64,000 nt of DNA from Heyndrickxia camelliae (GTDB taxonomy: Bacteria > Bacillota > Bacilli > Bacillales > Bacillaceae_C). The DNA lies in the NCBI RefSeq assembly GCF_002844575.1, contig NZ_PIQO01000010.1, positions 105,840 to 169,839 of the forward strand. The letters run 5' to 3'. Made by a program: the position numbers and the translations under genes. A model generated the notes under the pieces. The model made no database searches, was not told where the DNA came from, and saw nothing but the letters and a program-made list of their open reading frames with translations. Shown here piece by piece: positions 49,501 through 58,978 of the stretch; positions within the stretch are counted from its first letter, which is position 1; each line of letters opens with the position of its first letter.

Positions 49501-51114
49501 TTTCTCTTTGTTGTATTTTTGAAGTGGATGCGTTTTCTCTCCTAACCAAGAAATGGTGGAAATGACACATTCCTCTCTGATTGCATCAATGGGTGGATTG
49601 GTTACTTGAGAAAATCCTTGCTTGAAATAATGGAAAAGCAGCTGCGGCCTTTCTGAAAGAACCGCAAGCGGTGTATCGATACCCATTGCACCGGTTGATT
49701 CTTTACCTTCCAAGGCCATTGGCTTCAACATCTTCATTAATTCTTCATACGTATAGCCAAATGCTTTTTGCTGGAAAAGCAGCTCTTTGTTTGAATATGT
49801 TGGTGTAAAAGCAGAACTGTCATCATGCAGAACATGGACCGTCTCTTCTAAGTATTTATGATAGGGTTCTTCCAGACTAATCGTATTTTTTATTTCATCA
49901 TTTGGAATAATTCTTCCTTGTGCTGTATCCACTAATAATAACTCGCCAGGTTTTAAGTGCTTTCTTTCTAAAATCATGTCATTTTCTACATCTACCACAC
50001 CGACCTCAGAAGCGAAAATAACCTTATCGTTTCTCGTAATATAATAACGGCCAGGTCGTAAGCCATTTCTGTCGAGGATAGCTCCTACCTGTACTCCATC
50101 TGTGAAACCTAGAGCCATCGGACCATCCCAAGGTTCCATACATTGACTATGATATTCGTAGAACGCTTTTAAATAGAAAGGCATTTCATCATTTTGCTCC
50201 CAAGGCTCCGGTACCATCATCATTATTGCTTTTGGCAGCGAGACCCCTTTAAGCAGCAAGTATTCTAAGACATTATCAAAGATGGCAGAATCACTGCCCG
50301 TTGGATTAATAACTTCAAATCCAGATGAATTGCTAGCATTAAACCAGTTCATATTTCCTTTAATCGTATTTATTTCACCGTTATGGGCGATAACACGATT
50401 AGGATGAGCTCTGTCCCAGCTTGGAAATGTGTTGGTGCTGTATCTTGAATGGATTAGTGCAAGGGATGATGTAAATCGTTCATCACTTAAATCTTTGAAA
50501 TACAGGGATAATTCATCCGCAAGCAACATCCCTTTATAAACAATCGTTCGATTTGATAAGCTAGGAATATACATTTCCGATTTATATTTTTGTTCCAACG
50601 CTTTTCTTAAGGAATATAATTGTGAGGAAAATTCATCTATTTTTTGCTCGACCTGTTGGATGAAAATTTGCTTTATTATTGGCTCCGCTTTTTTTGCTTG
50701 TTCACTTATGATTTCGGAGGCAACTGGGACATCTCTGACTCCGAAAACAGATAGGTTGTGTTTGACTGATTCTGTATAAAAGTCATTAAGTATTTTTTCA
50801 CTAATTACATTGTCTTGTGGGAGAAAAAGCATCCCAACTGCATATTCCCCTTGCGATGGAAGCGCAAATGGACATACGGAAGAAAAAAATTCATGGGGAA
50901 TTTGCAACATGATTCCTGTCCCATCACTAGTGGATTTATCTGCACTTTTCCCGGCGCGGTGATCTAAGCGTTTCAACATTTCTAATGAAGTCGAAACTAT
51001 TTCATGTGATGGGCGACCATTTATATCTGCATAAAAACCGATACCACAGGCATCATGTTCAAATTCTCTGCGATATAGACCATTAGTTTCTATAGGAGAA
51101 CGAAACGTTTTCAT
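46564..51114 (-). CDS. gltA: Glutamate synthase, large subunit
   Basis: A 1516-residue enzyme turning glutamine and 2-oxoglutarate into two glutamates. The N-terminal amidotransferase is released by cleavage before Cys23 (HDACGIGF). The central and FMN-binding synthase domains follow (KLVAKAGVGTIAAGVAKGLAD, ILISGHDGGTGASP), with 3Fe-4S cysteines in CHLDTCPVGIATQ, and the C-terminal GXGXG beta-helix. Upstream of gltB with a 57-bp gap and divergent from its activator gltC. Confidence 0.97.
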   Translation of the reverse strand: MKTFRSPIETNGLYRREFEHDACGIGFYADINGRPSHEIVSTSLEMLKRLDHRAGKSADKSTSDGTGIMLQIPHEFFSSVCPFALPSQGEYAVGMLFLPQDNVISEKILNDFYTESVKHNLSVFGVRDVPVASEIISEQAKKAEPIIKQIFIQQVEQKIDEFSSQLYSLRKALEQKYKSEMYIPSLSNRTIVYKGMLLADELSLYFKDLSDERFTSSLALIHSRYSTNTFPSWDRAHPNRVIAHNGEINTIKGNMNWFNASNSSGFEVINPTGSDSAIFDNVLEYLLLKGVSLPKAIMMMVPEPWEQNDEMPFYLKAFYEYHSQCMEPWDGPMALGFTDGVQVGAILDRNGLRPGRYYITRNDKVIFASEVGVVDVENDMILERKHLKPGELLLVDTAQGRIIPNDEIKNTISLEEPYHKYLEETVHVLHDDSSAFTPTYSNKELLFQQKAFGYTYEELMKMLKPMALEGKESTGAMGIDTPLAVLSERPQLLFHYFKQGFSQVTNPPIDAIREECVISTISWLGEKTHPLQKYNKEKQKLMLHHPFLTFSQFRTLTNSSWNAVKIDILFPAGSGENGLASALERIFSQVDQAIQAGNELIILSDQKIDDRQVAIPSLLATSSVHHHLIKNGNRSKASIIVDTGEARDSHHMAMLLGYGADAIHPYLAYETIYQLCAEQHITLDMEQAMAHYIHALLQGVIKIMSKVGISAIQSYRGAQAFEALGISQQVLDQYFTGTVSQIGGIGISEIARETLMRHQKAVAEIEQYDQTLDSGSELQWRKDGEFHQFNPLSIHTLQRAARTNNKDVYKKFVSMNENGPFTTIRSLLKIESDRSPIPLAEVEPVENILRKFKTGAMSYGSLSKEAHEALAIAMNRIGGKSNSGEGGEETERFQRDANGDSRRSAIKQVASGRFGVTSHYLTNADEIQIKMAQGAKPGEGGQLPGQKVYPWIAEVRGSTPGVGLISPPPHHDIYSIEDLAQLIYDLKSANPNAKISVKLVAKAGVGTIAAGVAKGLADTILISGHDGGTGASPRTSIKHTGIPWEIGLSEAHQTLVLNGLRDKVTLEVDGKLMTGKDVIVAACFGAQEYGFATAPLVVLGCIMMRACHLDTCPVGIATQNPLLREKFAGSPDHIVNYMYFIAEEVREILAECGFRSLDEIVGHTNLLKVKDEVTSHWKAKHLDLSDLLCKLSNNISHHPVQDHELEKRFDQRVLIPILKTAIVNREKASLHFDIHNRDRSVGTSLGNLISKQYGADGLPEDHIQLHLKGSAGQSLGAFIPKGLSITLEGDANDYVGKGLSGGKLIVKPFNNWSIPQADAIIGNTALFGATSGEAYIRGVAGQRFAVRNSGVKAVVEGVGDHGCEYMTGGRIAILGPIGKNFAAGMSGGIAYIFNGFTANEDVLPHINQELVAIEQVTFENEWIELHQMITKHCYYTGSPKAKTILKHWKQLKKQFIKIIPREYKTMTETIDDLQNRGLSYEEARLSAFTMKKEGKILENLYEIEALSSALQDSQSI

Positions 51115-51217
51115 AAGCTAACATTCCTTCCATTTGAAGAATACCGAAGTGTTTGATAATTAAAAATTTTACTTTAAAACGATTCATCTATACAATATAT
51201 AGTTAAGAACGAAATTA

Positions 51218-51230
51218 TCTCAAAATGAGA
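51218..51230. promoter_or_regulatory. LysR-type operator between gltA and gltC
   Basis: TCTCAAAATGAGA is a perfect TCTCA-AAA-TGAGA palindrome in T-N11-A form, 16 bp before the gltC start. Nearby, TTTACT-17-TACAAT (plus) and TTGTAT-18-TAAAAT (minus) suggest overlapping divergent promoters. In B. subtilis GltC binds dyads in the same interval. Confidence 0.6.
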
Positions 51231-51245
51231 ATGGTTGTGATAAAC

Positions 51246-52151
51246 GTGGAATTAAGACAGTTAATTTACTTTAACGAGGTCGCAAAAAATGAACATGTTA
51301 CTAAAGCGGCGGATGAATTGCATGTTGCTCAATCAGCCATCAGCAGACAAATCAGTTTATTGGAAGCAGAACTGGGAGTAACATTGTTTTTAAGAGAAGG
51401 AAGAAATGTCCGCTTAACCTCTATAGGAAAAGTTTTTTTGGAGCACGTAGAAAAAATTTTAATGGAAGTGGAAAAGACAAAAGAAAAAATCGATGAATAT
51501 TTAAATCCTGAGAAAGGGGTCATTCGCTTAGGATTTTCCACAGGATTATCCGTTCATACCTTTACTATGGTATTCACCCAGTTCCGAGAGTTGCATCCAA
51601 AATTACATTTTCAATTGTTACAAGGAACAACTCCCTATTTAATCGAATTAATGGAAAAGGGCGAGATTGATATTGCTTTTGTAGCACCTGTGCCAACGGA
51701 CCATTCCAGTGTTGGTGGAGACATATTTTTTACGGAAAAAATGTTATTACTGCTACCCGAGAATCATGAACTGGCAAAACAAAAAACAATAAGACTTAAT
51801 CAACTTGAACAAGAAAGGTTTGTCACTTTTCGGAGTGGACTGCCAATCCGCGAGATGATTTTTAAAGCCTGTCAAAAGGCTGGGTTTGTTCCGGAAATCG
51901 CATTTGAAGGCGAAGATATGGATACGATAAAAGGTCTTGTGGCTGCTGGCATAGGGATTGCCATTTTGCCGGAATTAGCCTTATCATATAATGTTCCGAA
52001 AGATGTGGTTGCGGTAGAGATTGCTGGTCCTGAGTTTTTCAGAGCAGTTGGGGTGATAACACCGAAGAAAAGAGAACTTGCTCCATCCGAACAGACTTTA
52101 TATCAATTTTTAAAATCCTTTTATGATCGGTTATATCGATTTCAAATGTGA
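51246..52151 (+). CDS. gltC: LysR-family transcriptional activator of gltAB
   Basis: A 301-residue LTTR. The HTH covers about residues 1-60 (MELRQLIYFNEVAKNEHVT, LHVAQSAISRQISLLE), followed by a periplasmic-binding-like effector domain. Start: GTG 51246 makes the protein begin MELRQL as in B. subtilis GltC; the in-frame ATG 51225 lies inside the operator palindrome. Established for B. subtilis: GltC activates gltAB with 2-oxoglutarate and is blocked by glutamate via RocG. Confidence 0.88.
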   Translation: MELRQLIYFNEVAKNEHVTKAADELHVAQSAISRQISLLEAELGVTLFLREGRNVRLTSIGKVFLEHVEKILMEVEKTKEKIDEYLNPEKGVIRLGFSTGLSVHTFTMVFTQFRELHPKLHFQLLQGTTPYLIELMEKGEIDIAFVAPVPTDHSSVGGDIFFTEKMLLLLPENHELAKQKTIRLNQLEQERFVTFRSGLPIREMIFKACQKAGFVPEIAFEGEDMDTIKGLVAAGIGIAILPELALSYNVPKDVVAVEIAGPEFFRAVGVITPKKRELAPSEQTLYQFLKSFYDRLYRFQM

Positions 52152-52153
52152 AA

Positions 52154-52188
52154 GAAACACGGCCGCTTAGTGGTCCGTGTTTCTTTTT
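52154..52188. terminator. Terminator of gltC
   Basis: GAAACACGGCCGC and a complementary GGTCCGTGTTTC flank TTAGT, followed by TTTTT. Confidence 0.75.
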
Positions 52189-52198
52189 GATTATTTTG

Positions 52199-52369
52199 TT
52201 ATCCTCGATGGGTAATTTCTTCGATTATTTCTCGATGAATAGTTTGTCCTTCCGAGTTTAAATAGGGCGCTATTTGCTGCAGGGAATGATGAAAGTAGGA
52301 AAGTTCTTCATCTGTCCATTCTGTTTTGGACATCATAGACAACTGTGTCATATCACGAATATCTTCCAT
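52199..52369 (-). CDS. Small hypothetical protein
   Basis: A 56-residue soluble, acidic protein (starts MEDIRDMTQLSMMSKTEWTD, ends IIEEITHRG). AGAAGGAGTG lies at good distance from the ATG, so it is probably translated. Its position before sspE corresponds to yfhS in B. subtilis, but I could not confirm homology. Function unknown. Confidence 0.6.
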   Translation of the reverse strand: MEDIRDMTQLSMMSKTEWTDEELSYFHHSLQQIAPYLNSEGQTIHREIIEEITHRG

Positions 52370-52550
52370 TTAATACACTCCTTCTATGTTCGAATATCCA
52401 TAGTGTTCATTGACGGAATGTTTGTTATTCATTGAAGGTGAAAAGTATGGGGTAAATCAGACATATGGAAACGTTCCAATAAATTTTTTTTCAAATATTA
52501 CATAACAACCTTCCCGATTGGTTACATTAAAGACCGTGGAGGTGATAATG

Positions 52551-52751
52551 ATGGCAAAGCAATTCAACAAAACTCAAGCAGGAACTAACGCTCAAGAAGT
52601 AAGACAACAAAACGCACAATCTGCACAAGGATCTCAAGGTTCTTTCGGAACTGAGTTCGGTAGCGAAACAGATGTGCAATCTGTAAGAAAAGCTAACCAA
52701 CAATCTGAATCTCGCAAAGCTCAAAATTCAGGCAACGCTGGTCAACAATAA
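52551..52751 (+). CDS. sspE: Gamma-type small acid-soluble spore protein
   Basis: A 66-residue Gln/Asn/Ser-rich protein. TEFGSETDVQSVRKANQQSE is the repeat with the GPR protease cleavage context of gamma-SASPs; only one such repeat is present, so it is shorter than B. subtilis SspE (84). GGAGGTG precedes the ATG. It serves as an amino acid reserve in spores. A weak forespore-type promoter may lie near 52460, but the -35 is poor. Confidence 0.88.
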   Translation: MAKQFNKTQAGTNAQEVRQQNAQSAQGSQGSFGTEFGSETDVQSVRKANQQSESRKAQNSGNAGQQ

Positions 52752-52758
52752 TACAAAA

Positions 52759-52795
52759 AAGGGGCATCCTAATCGTGGATGTCCCTTATTCTTTG
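52759..52795 (+). terminator. Terminator of sspE
   Basis: AAGGGGCATCC pairs with GGATGTCCCTT around TAATCGT, followed by ATTCTTTG. Confidence 0.6.
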
Positions 52796-53133
52796 TTTAT
52801 TAGTGAATAGTGAGAGTAACAGTTCTGCCAATATATTCGGGGATTGCAGCAACAGCGCGTATTTTTATGTAAGAGTAGGTCAATAGTGGAATGTGTATCC
52901 TTCAAATATAGGTGCAACTAGCTTTGTGTTTTTGGAAAAAACGCAGCAAGTCCGCGTATTTGTTTTCGACAAAAGCACATGGAAAGCGACAGAACTAGTC
53001 AAAGGGATTCTTTTCTTTAAGCAGAATTACATAATAGTAAGACTCATTTCTTAATCTTATATGCATTTGTGTTGGAATGCCTTGTAAATGAAAAAACAGC
53101 AATGACTAAGTATTGAAAAAGGATGGTGCCCAT
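52796..53133. other. Intergenic region without recognised features
   Basis: About 340 bp between sspE and ygaB. No open frame with a ribosome site, repeat or riboswitch pattern was recognised. A promoter for ygaB is expected but not clear. Confidence 0.4.
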
Positions 53134-53385
53134 ATGAGTGACTTCAATCAAATCATTTCTGAACAGATGAAAACAATGGAGCAATTACTATATTTACAAT
53201 CGGAAATTGAGAGATGCCAGGAGCTGGAGACACAGCTTGTGGAATTACAAGAAGAGGCGGAGCTTGAAAGTTTAAAAAATGAAATAGCCGATATGAAAAA
53301 TGAACTGCGAAAAATTCAAAAAGTATTTGAATCACAGACAGATGAAGTGATCCGCACATATCAGGAATCCAAAATTTTTGCATGA
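53134..53385 (+). CDS. ygaB: YgaB-family coiled-coil protein
   Basis: An 83-residue protein predicted to form one long coiled coil (QMKTMEQLLYLQSEIERCQE ... LKNEIADMKNELRKIQ). Start ATG 53134 is 5 nt after AAAGGATGGTG, and an in-frame TTG at 53113 lies before that site. The N-terminus SDFNQIISEQMKTMEQLLY and position match YgaB of B. subtilis. Function unknown. Confidence 0.75.
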   Translation: MSDFNQIISEQMKTMEQLLYLQSEIERCQELETQLVELQEEAELESLKNEIADMKNELRKIQKVFESQTDEVIRTYQESKIFA

Positions 53386-53572
53386 GGGTGACAGAGATAT
53401 TGGTCACTCTCTTTTTGTTTTAAATTTTCCAAAAAACCGTTATAATAATAAGAAAAATATTTTTCGTAACGGTATATACATATTTTTATTGGCAATTAAT
53501 GGATAAACAGTAAATTTAGACAGAAAGGATGTATGGACTATTCATAAGACTACGACGAAGGAAGGGAGAATA

Positions 53573-54103
53573 ATGAGGATTCCCACGGAAGGAGAAACCA
53601 TTCAAATTCATAGCTATAAGCATAATGGTTTCATTCACAGAATATGGGATGAAACAACGGTTCTAAAGGGAACAAAATCTCTCGTTATCGGTGGGAATGA
53701 CCGAACCATTGTGACAGAATCTGACGGAAGAACTTGGGTTACTCGTGAACCTGCTATTTGTTACTTTCATACTGATCATTGGTTTAATATTATTGGAATG
53801 ATTCGGGAAGATGGTATTTATTATTATTGTAATCTTGGTTCACCATTTGTGTACGATAGTGAGGCACTAAAATATATTGATTATGATTTGGATATTAAAG
53901 TTTTTCCAGATATGACATATACTCTATTAGATGAGGATGAATATGAATATCATCGGAAACAAATGGGGTATCCAGATGTCATTGATCATATTTTAAAGCG
54001 AAATGTGGACAACCTTGTTCGCTGGATCAGACAACGAAAAGGCCCGTTTTCTCCAGATTTTATTGATATTTGGTATGAGAGATATTTGACATACCGCTCT
54101 TAA
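53573..54103 (+). CDS. ntdP: Nucleoside tri-/diphosphatase (DUF402, YgaC)
   Basis: A 176-residue protein nearly colinear with B. subtilis Yga[53 protein letters not shown]. The invariant Asp and Lys/Arg residues of DUF402 phosphatases that hydrolyse NTPs and NDPs are in the latter block. Same length as the family. AGGGAGAATA precedes the ATG. Monocistronic, followed by ygaD. Confidence 0.88.
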   Translation: MRIPTEGETIQIHSYKHNGFIHRIWDETTVLKGTKSLVIGGNDRTIVTESDGRTWVTREPAICYFHTDHWFNIIGMIREDGIYYYCNLGSPFVYDSEALKYIDYDLDIKVFPDMTYTLLDEDEYEYHRKQMGYPDVIDHILKRNVDNLVRWIRQRKGPFSPDFIDIWYERYLTYRS

Positions 54104-54198
54104 TAAGAAGAAAATAACCCTGAAGAGGAGCACTATTCTAGTAGTGCTTTTTATTTTTGGGGTAAAATATAATGGTCAAAAATTTTTGGAGGGTTAAA

Positions 54199-55947
54199 GT
54201 GGGAAGTATTAAAAGGTATTTAAAATTTGTAAAACCATATAAGTTTCAAATCGTTGGTACTTTTATCATCGGCATTATAAAATTTGTTATTCCATTACTT
54301 ATTCCTTTATTTATTAAATATGTCATTGATGATGTCATTGGCAGCCATTCGCTTAGTGTGCATGAGAAAACATCGAAGCTCACTTTTTGGTTATCTATTA
54401 TGTTTGCGATATTCATTTTTGCACGTCCGCCTGTAGAATATTTCCGCCAATATTTTGCGCAATGGACCGCAAGCAAAATTTTGTATGATATTCGTGATCG
54501 TTTATTCACACATTTGCAAAAGCTGAGCTTTAAATATTACGCCAATACACGAGGCGGAGAAGTTATCTCGAGAGTGATTAATGATGTTGAACAAACGAAA
54601 GACTTTGTTATTACTGGTCTGATGAATGTTTGGTTAGATACCTCTACCATCATCATTGCAATTTGTATCATGTTTAATATGGATGTAAAACTGACGCTCG
54701 TTTCCTTAATTGTTTTCCCGTTCTATATTGTATCGGTAAAATATTTCTTCGGTAATCTTCGAAAACTGACACGCAATCGTTCCCAGGCGTTAGCAGAGGT
54801 TCAAGGTTATTTGCATGAGAGAGTACAAGGGATGGCGGTCATTAAAAGCTTTGCTATCGAAGATCATGAGCAAAAGCAATTCAGCAAACGCAATTCTAAC
54901 TTTCTGGAAAAAGCCTTGTCTCATACACGATGGACGGCAAAATCTTTTGCTGTTGTAAATACGATTACGGATGTTGCACCATTGATCATCATCGGCTATG
55001 CCGGTTATCAGGTTATCCACGGGAATTTAACAGTAGGTACGATGGCAGCATTTATTGCTTATATTGATAATTTGTACAGTCCATTACGTCGATTAGTGAA
55101 TTCCGGAACCACCTTAACACAAGCATTTGCATCAATGGATAGGGTTTTTGAACTAATCGATCAAAAATATGATATCGATGATCGACCAGATGCAATCGAA
55201 TGCAAAAATGTAGTGGGAAATATTAAGTTTGATCATGTTAGTTTTGCCTATGATCAAAAGGAAGCCCCTGTTTTAAAAGATATTGATTTGGATATTAATG
55301 TAGGCGAAACCGTCGCATTAGTAGGGATGAGCGGAGGTGGAAAATCGTCTCTAGTCAGTTTAATTCCTCGGTTCTATGATGTTACAGAGGGAGCTATTTT
55401 ACTGGATGGTACTGATATCCGTAACTTCAAGGTAAGAAGCCTTCGAGATAAAATCGGAATGGTGCTTCAGGATAGCATTCTTTTCAGCGAATCCATCAAA
55501 GCGAATATCCTATTAGGGAAACCTGGTGCAACAGAAGAAGAAGTATATGAAGCGGCTAAGGCTGCAAATGCACATGATTTTATTTTGAATTTACCAAATG
55601 GATATGATACACAAGTTGGAGAACGCGGCGTGAAGCTGTCTGGTGGTCAAAAGCAACGAATTGCAATTGCGAGAGTGTTTTTGAAAAACCCGCCAATATT
55701 AGTATTGGATGAAGCGACATCTGCATTAGATTTAGAAAGTGAGCATCTCATCCAAGAAGCGCTTGATAAGCTGGCGAAAGATCGAACGACCTTCATTGTT
55801 GCACATCGTTTATCAACCATCACACATGCAGATCGCATTATACTGATTGAACATGGAAAAATTGTGGAAATGGGTACTCATGAAGAGCTAATGGCAAAAC
55901 ATGGCCATTACTTTGATTTGTTTCAGGTTCAACAATTGGACGCATAG
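54199..55947 (+). CDS. ygaD: ABC exporter, fused permease-ATPase (YgaD)
   Basis: A 582-residue half-transporter. Six membrane segments in residues 1-310, then the nucleotide-binding domain with Walker [17 protein letters not shown], signature [14 protein letters not shown], Walker [13 protein letters not shown] and the H-loop VAHRL. GTG 54199 follows TTGGAGGG; the in-frame ATG 54172 lies upstream of this site. Likely a homodimeric multidrug or lipid exporter; the substrate is not known. Confidence 0.9.
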   Translation: MGSIKRYLKFVKPYKFQIVGTFIIGIIKFVIPLLIPLFIKYVIDDVIGSHSLSVHEKTSKLTFWLSIMFAIFIFARPPVEYFRQYFAQWTASKILYDIRDRLFTHLQKLSFKYYANTRGGEVISRVINDVEQTKDFVITGLMNVWLDTSTIIIAICIMFNMDVKLTLVSLIVFPFYIVSVKYFFGNLRKLTRNRSQALAEVQGYLHERVQGMAVIKSFAIEDHEQKQFSKRNSNFLEKALSHTRWTAKSFAVVNTITDVAPLIIIGYAGYQVIHGNLTVGTMAAFIAYIDNLYSPLRRLVNSGTTLTQAFASMDRVFELIDQKYDIDDRPDAIECKNVVGNIKFDHVSFAYDQKEAPVLKDIDLDINVGETVALVGMSGGGKSSLVSLIPRFYDVTEGAILLDGTDIRNFKVRSLRDKIGMVLQDSILFSESIKANILLGKPGATEEEVYEAAKAANAHDFILNLPNGYDTQVGERGVKLSGGQKQRIAIARVFLKNPPILVLDEATSALDLESEHLIQEALDKLAKDRTTFIVAHRLSTITHADRIILIEHGKIVEMGTHEELMAKHGHYFDLFQVQQLDA

Positions 55948-56017
55948 AATAGAATTAGACCGATTCTCATTTGTGCAAAACAATGGAATCACGCAAATTG
56001 AAATTATCCTAAACTAA

Positions 56018-56042
56018 AAGCCGGCAAATCGTTTGCCGGCTT
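56018..56042. terminator. Bidirectional terminator between ygaD and ygaE
   Basis: AAGCCGGCAAA and TTTGCCGGCTT are perfect complements around TCG. The stop codon of ygaE lies in the arm. Confidence 0.8.
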
Positions 56043-57126
56043 AATCTTCGTTTATTTCCTCCACCGTCACTTCGTTTTTATCTTTGTGAAAGGATTGGAA
56101 ACTGTCTAGTATTTTTTCGAAATGCTGCAATTGTTCTTGATATTCCACAATAGCGGATAAAAGACGCATAAAATGGAATTTTTGTACTTGGGATGGGAAG
56201 TGTTCTGCTTCAATTTCTTCCAGGAAAAGCTCCATTAATTCATTCCTTTGTTCCTCCAAAAGCTGAACGGATTCGATTTCTGAGTCTTTCCGGATTTTTC
56301 CTAGAAATTTCAATATTAACTTTTCATGATCGTTCATAATAGCATCAAGTAATTCTTGCAGATGCTCATTTACTGATTCAGGAAGTTGTCGCAAATCCTG
56401 TTCATAACGATGAAGAATTTTTAAAATATCGAAGCTACTTTGCAAAAGAGTGACCATTTGCCGATAAACAACTGCTTTTCGTTGTTTATCAATCGTAGAT
56501 CTTCTGAAATAGCTGCGCTCTTCTTTATACATCGACAAAAATTCATTGACCCTTAGCAGTCTTTCTTTTAGTACGTTAATATCTTTCTTTAAAAGTTGAT
56601 GTTCCGCTGCATGGCGACTCGTTAATCGTATCCATCTTAGAACATCTTCCGTCACATTTGTAATGCTGTTATATAATTTTGTTTCGTATTTTGGCGGTAG
56701 GAAAATTAAATTTACGATAAACGACGATAAAATTCCAAGTAATAGAGTGGAAAAACGAATTCCGGCGAATTGTAAGAAATGCTCGCCTGGTGTTTCCATT
56801 AAGGCTATCATTGTAACGAGACCTAGGCTAACATTATTTTCAAGCTTAAGTCTTAACATAATGATGATGGTAATAATCGCGCCAAGTCCAACAATAAGCA
56901 CATTATTATTGAACACCATTACTAATACAACCCCAACTATTGCTCCAATTAGGTTTCCTTGAAGCTGTTCAATAATCGATAAATAAGATCGATAAATAGT
57001 TGGTTTTATCGCGAAAATAGCCGCGATCCCAGCAAATACTGCATTAGGCATATGCAGTATTCTTGCCAAAAATAAAGCCAGTACAATCGCTATTCCCGTT
57101 TTAAATATGCGGGCTCCAAGCTTCAT
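56041..57126 (-). CDS. ygaE: Aromatic acid exporter family membrane protein (YgaE)
   Basis: A 361-residue protein with six or so membrane segments in the first 150 residues (KTGIAIVLALFLARILHMPN, AGIAAIFAIKPTIYRS with the ArAE_1 motif) and a long helical cytoplasmic C-terminal half (about 160-345). It matches the DUF939/FUSC-like YgaE family. The substrate is unproven. Confidence 0.8.
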   Translation of the reverse strand: MKLGARIFKTGIAIVLALFLARILHMPNAVFAGIAAIFAIKPTIYRSYLSIIEQLQGNLIGAIVGVVLVMVFNNNVLIVGLGAIITIIIMLRLKLENNVSLGLVTMIALMETPGEHFLQFAGIRFSTLLLGILSSFIVNLIFLPPKYETKLYNSITNVTEDVLRWIRLTSRHAAEHQLLKKDINVLKERLLRVNEFLSMYKEERSYFRRSTIDKQRKAVVYRQMVTLLQSSFDILKILHRYEQDLRQLPESVNEHLQELLDAIMNDHEKLILKFLGKIRKDSEIESVQLLEEQRNELMELFLEEIEAEHFPSQVQKFHFMRLLSAIVEYQEQLQHFEKILDSFQSFHKDKNEVTVEEINED

Positions 57127-57413
57127 AACTCCGTATATCCCCTTTAATGATCATTAAGTATTTTATTATTTCGTTTTTAGAAAAAGAAAGTAGTGTGACT
57201 TTTTGTTGTACTTTCCATAATTAGATACTCTTGTTTTTCATATGCAACATCTACGTAATATACATTGGAAAAGTGAGAATATCAAGAGAAAATTTTCATC
57301 ATTTCATTAATATCATACCCAAGTACTATAAATTTTGTAAAAAGATAATCTTTGTCCATGTTTGGAGGATAAAGAATGATATGTGGAGAAAGGGAGAAGT
57401 ATTCCTGGAACAT
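57127..57413. other. Intergenic region between divergent ygaE and convergent gsaB
   Basis: AT-rich, no recognised gene. A 29-codon frame at 57376-57465 follows a good TTTGGAGGATAAAGA but runs through the gsaB terminator, so it is doubtful. Confidence 0.4.
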
Positions 57414-57451
57414 AAAAAAACCTAAAAGCATGTGGATGCTTTTAGGTTTTT
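57414..57451. terminator. Terminator of gsaB (bidirectional shape)
   Basis: AAAAACCTAAAAGCA and TGCTTTTAGGTTTTT pair around TGTGGA, with A and T runs on either side. Confidence 0.85.
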
Positions 57452-57459
57452 CCTTATTA

Positions 57460-58746
57460 TTATAGCTGTGAAAATGCGTAATCCACTGCCGTAATTGTTT
57501 CTTTTATATCTTCTTCTGTATGTGCAGTGGTAATAAACCATGCTTCATATTTGGAAGGAGCAAGATTAATTCCTTGGTGAAGCATTAACTTGAAGAACTT
57601 TGCGAACATTTCTCCATCAGTTGCTTCTGCTTGTTTATAATTCTCTACCTTTTCGTTTGTGAAATAAACGGTTAAAGCACCTTTAAGGCGGTTTATAGTT
57701 ATCGGTGTGTTATACTTCCTAGCAGCTGCTAAGATTCCTTCTTCTAGCATTGCCCCAAGGGAATCTAGTTTTTCATATACACCTTCTTCTTTTAAAACCT
57801 CTAGGCATGCAATACCAGCTAACATGGATGCAGGGTTTCCTGCCATCGTACCAGCTTGGTATGCTGGCCCCATCGGAGCGACTTTTTCCATAATTTCTTT
57901 ACGGCCGCCATAAGCACCAATTGGTAAACCACCGCCAATAATTTTACCCATAGCGGTTAAATCTGGTGTAACCCCAAGTAAGTTTTGAGCACCGCCATAC
58001 ATAAAGCGAAAGGCTGTAATAACTTCATCGTAAATAACCAGCGCGCCAGCATCATGGGCTAGCTCGTTTATTTGTTCTAAGAATCCTGGATTCGGTTCGA
58101 CAATTCCAAAGTTGCCGACAATCGGCTCGACAAGTACAGCTGCTATTTCATTTCCCCATGTATTTAAAGCCTCTTTGAATGGTTCAATATCATTGAAAGG
58201 AACGGTAATAACTTCCTTGGCAATATTTTTTGTTACTCCTGCTGAATCGGGCATACCAAGTTGAGAAGGTCCTGAACCTGCTGCGACGAGAACAAGATCA
58301 GAATGACCATGATAACAGCCCTCAAATTTAATGATTTTGTCGCGTCCCGTATAGGCTCTTGCTACACGAATGGTTGTCATAACTGCTTCCGTACCGGAAT
58401 TTACAAAACGTACCTTATCTAATGCAGGCATTGCTTCTTTCAGCATTTTGGCAAATTTTACTTCAAAAGGGGTAGGTGTTCCGTATAAAACGCCGTTTTC
58501 AGCTGCATTTTTGATTGCCTCTGTAATATGTGGATGCGCATGTCCGGTAATGATCGGACCATATGCTGCTAGATAATCAATATATTTGTTATCATCCACA
58601 TCCCAGAAGTATGCACCTTGCGCCTTCTTCATTGCTACCGGTGAACCGCCGCCGACTGCTTTGTAAGATCTTGAAGGGCTGTTCACACCTCCAACGATGT
58701 GCTCCAATGCTTCGCTATGTAAATGTTCGGACTTTGTAAAATTCAT
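57460..58746 (-). CDS. gsaB: Glutamate-1-semialdehyde 2,1-aminomutase
   Basis: A 428-residue PLP enzyme producing 5-aminolevulinate for tetrapyrroles. [15 protein letters not shown] at the N-terminus, [10 protein letters not shown], and the PLP lysine in [16 protein letters not shown]. The start follows TTGGAGGT; the upstream in-frame ATG includes it. The B. subtilis gene at this position is the second copy (gsaB/hemL2), and a main hemL is usually in the hem operon elsewhere. Confidence 0.92.
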   Translation of the reverse strand: MNFTKSEHLHSEALEHIVGGVNSPSRSYKAVGGGSPVAMKKAQGAYFWDVDDNKYIDYLAAYGPIITGHAHPHITEAIKNAAENGVLYGTPTPFEVKFAKMLKEAMPALDKVRFVNSGTEAVMTTIRVARAYTGRDKIIKFEGCYHGHSDLVLVAAGSGPSQLGMPDSAGVTKNIAKEVITVPFNDIEPFKEALNTWGNEIAAVLVEPIVGNFGIVEPNPGFLEQINELAHDAGALVIYDEVITAFRFMYGGAQNLLGVTPDLTAMGKIIGGGLPIGAYGGRKEIMEKVAPMGPAYQAGTMAGNPASMLAGIACLEVLKEEGVYEKLDSLGAMLEEGILAAARKYNTPITINRLKGALTVYFTNEKVENYKQAEATDGEMFAKFFKLMLHQGINLAPSKYEAWFITTAHTEEDIKETITAVDYAFSQL

Positions 58747-58978
58747 ATATATACCTCCAATAGTTAAATCCATTCTCCATTTTAGTCCTTTAAGAAAACA
58801 GTGTCCAATAAAGTTTTATTCATAAATATATTCAACCTAACCATAAAATAGACTGACAAGCAGTTTTCTGCATAGTGTCTGATGGGTATATGTTCCATCC
58901 AGAATAAAGCTCGTTCACCTATTCACCTGTACATCAGACTAATGAGTGATAAAGCAACAAACAAAAGGAGCCTCTATT

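Noticed and set aside
51225..51245. Longer GltC start at ATG 51225
   Set aside because: That ATG is part of the TCTCAAAATGAGA palindrome, and the family begins MELRQL, encoded from GTG 51246.
57231..57425. 64-codon plus-strand frame before the gsaB terminator
   Set aside because: AT-rich Ile/Lys/Phe composition typical of non-coding sequence here and no ribosome site.
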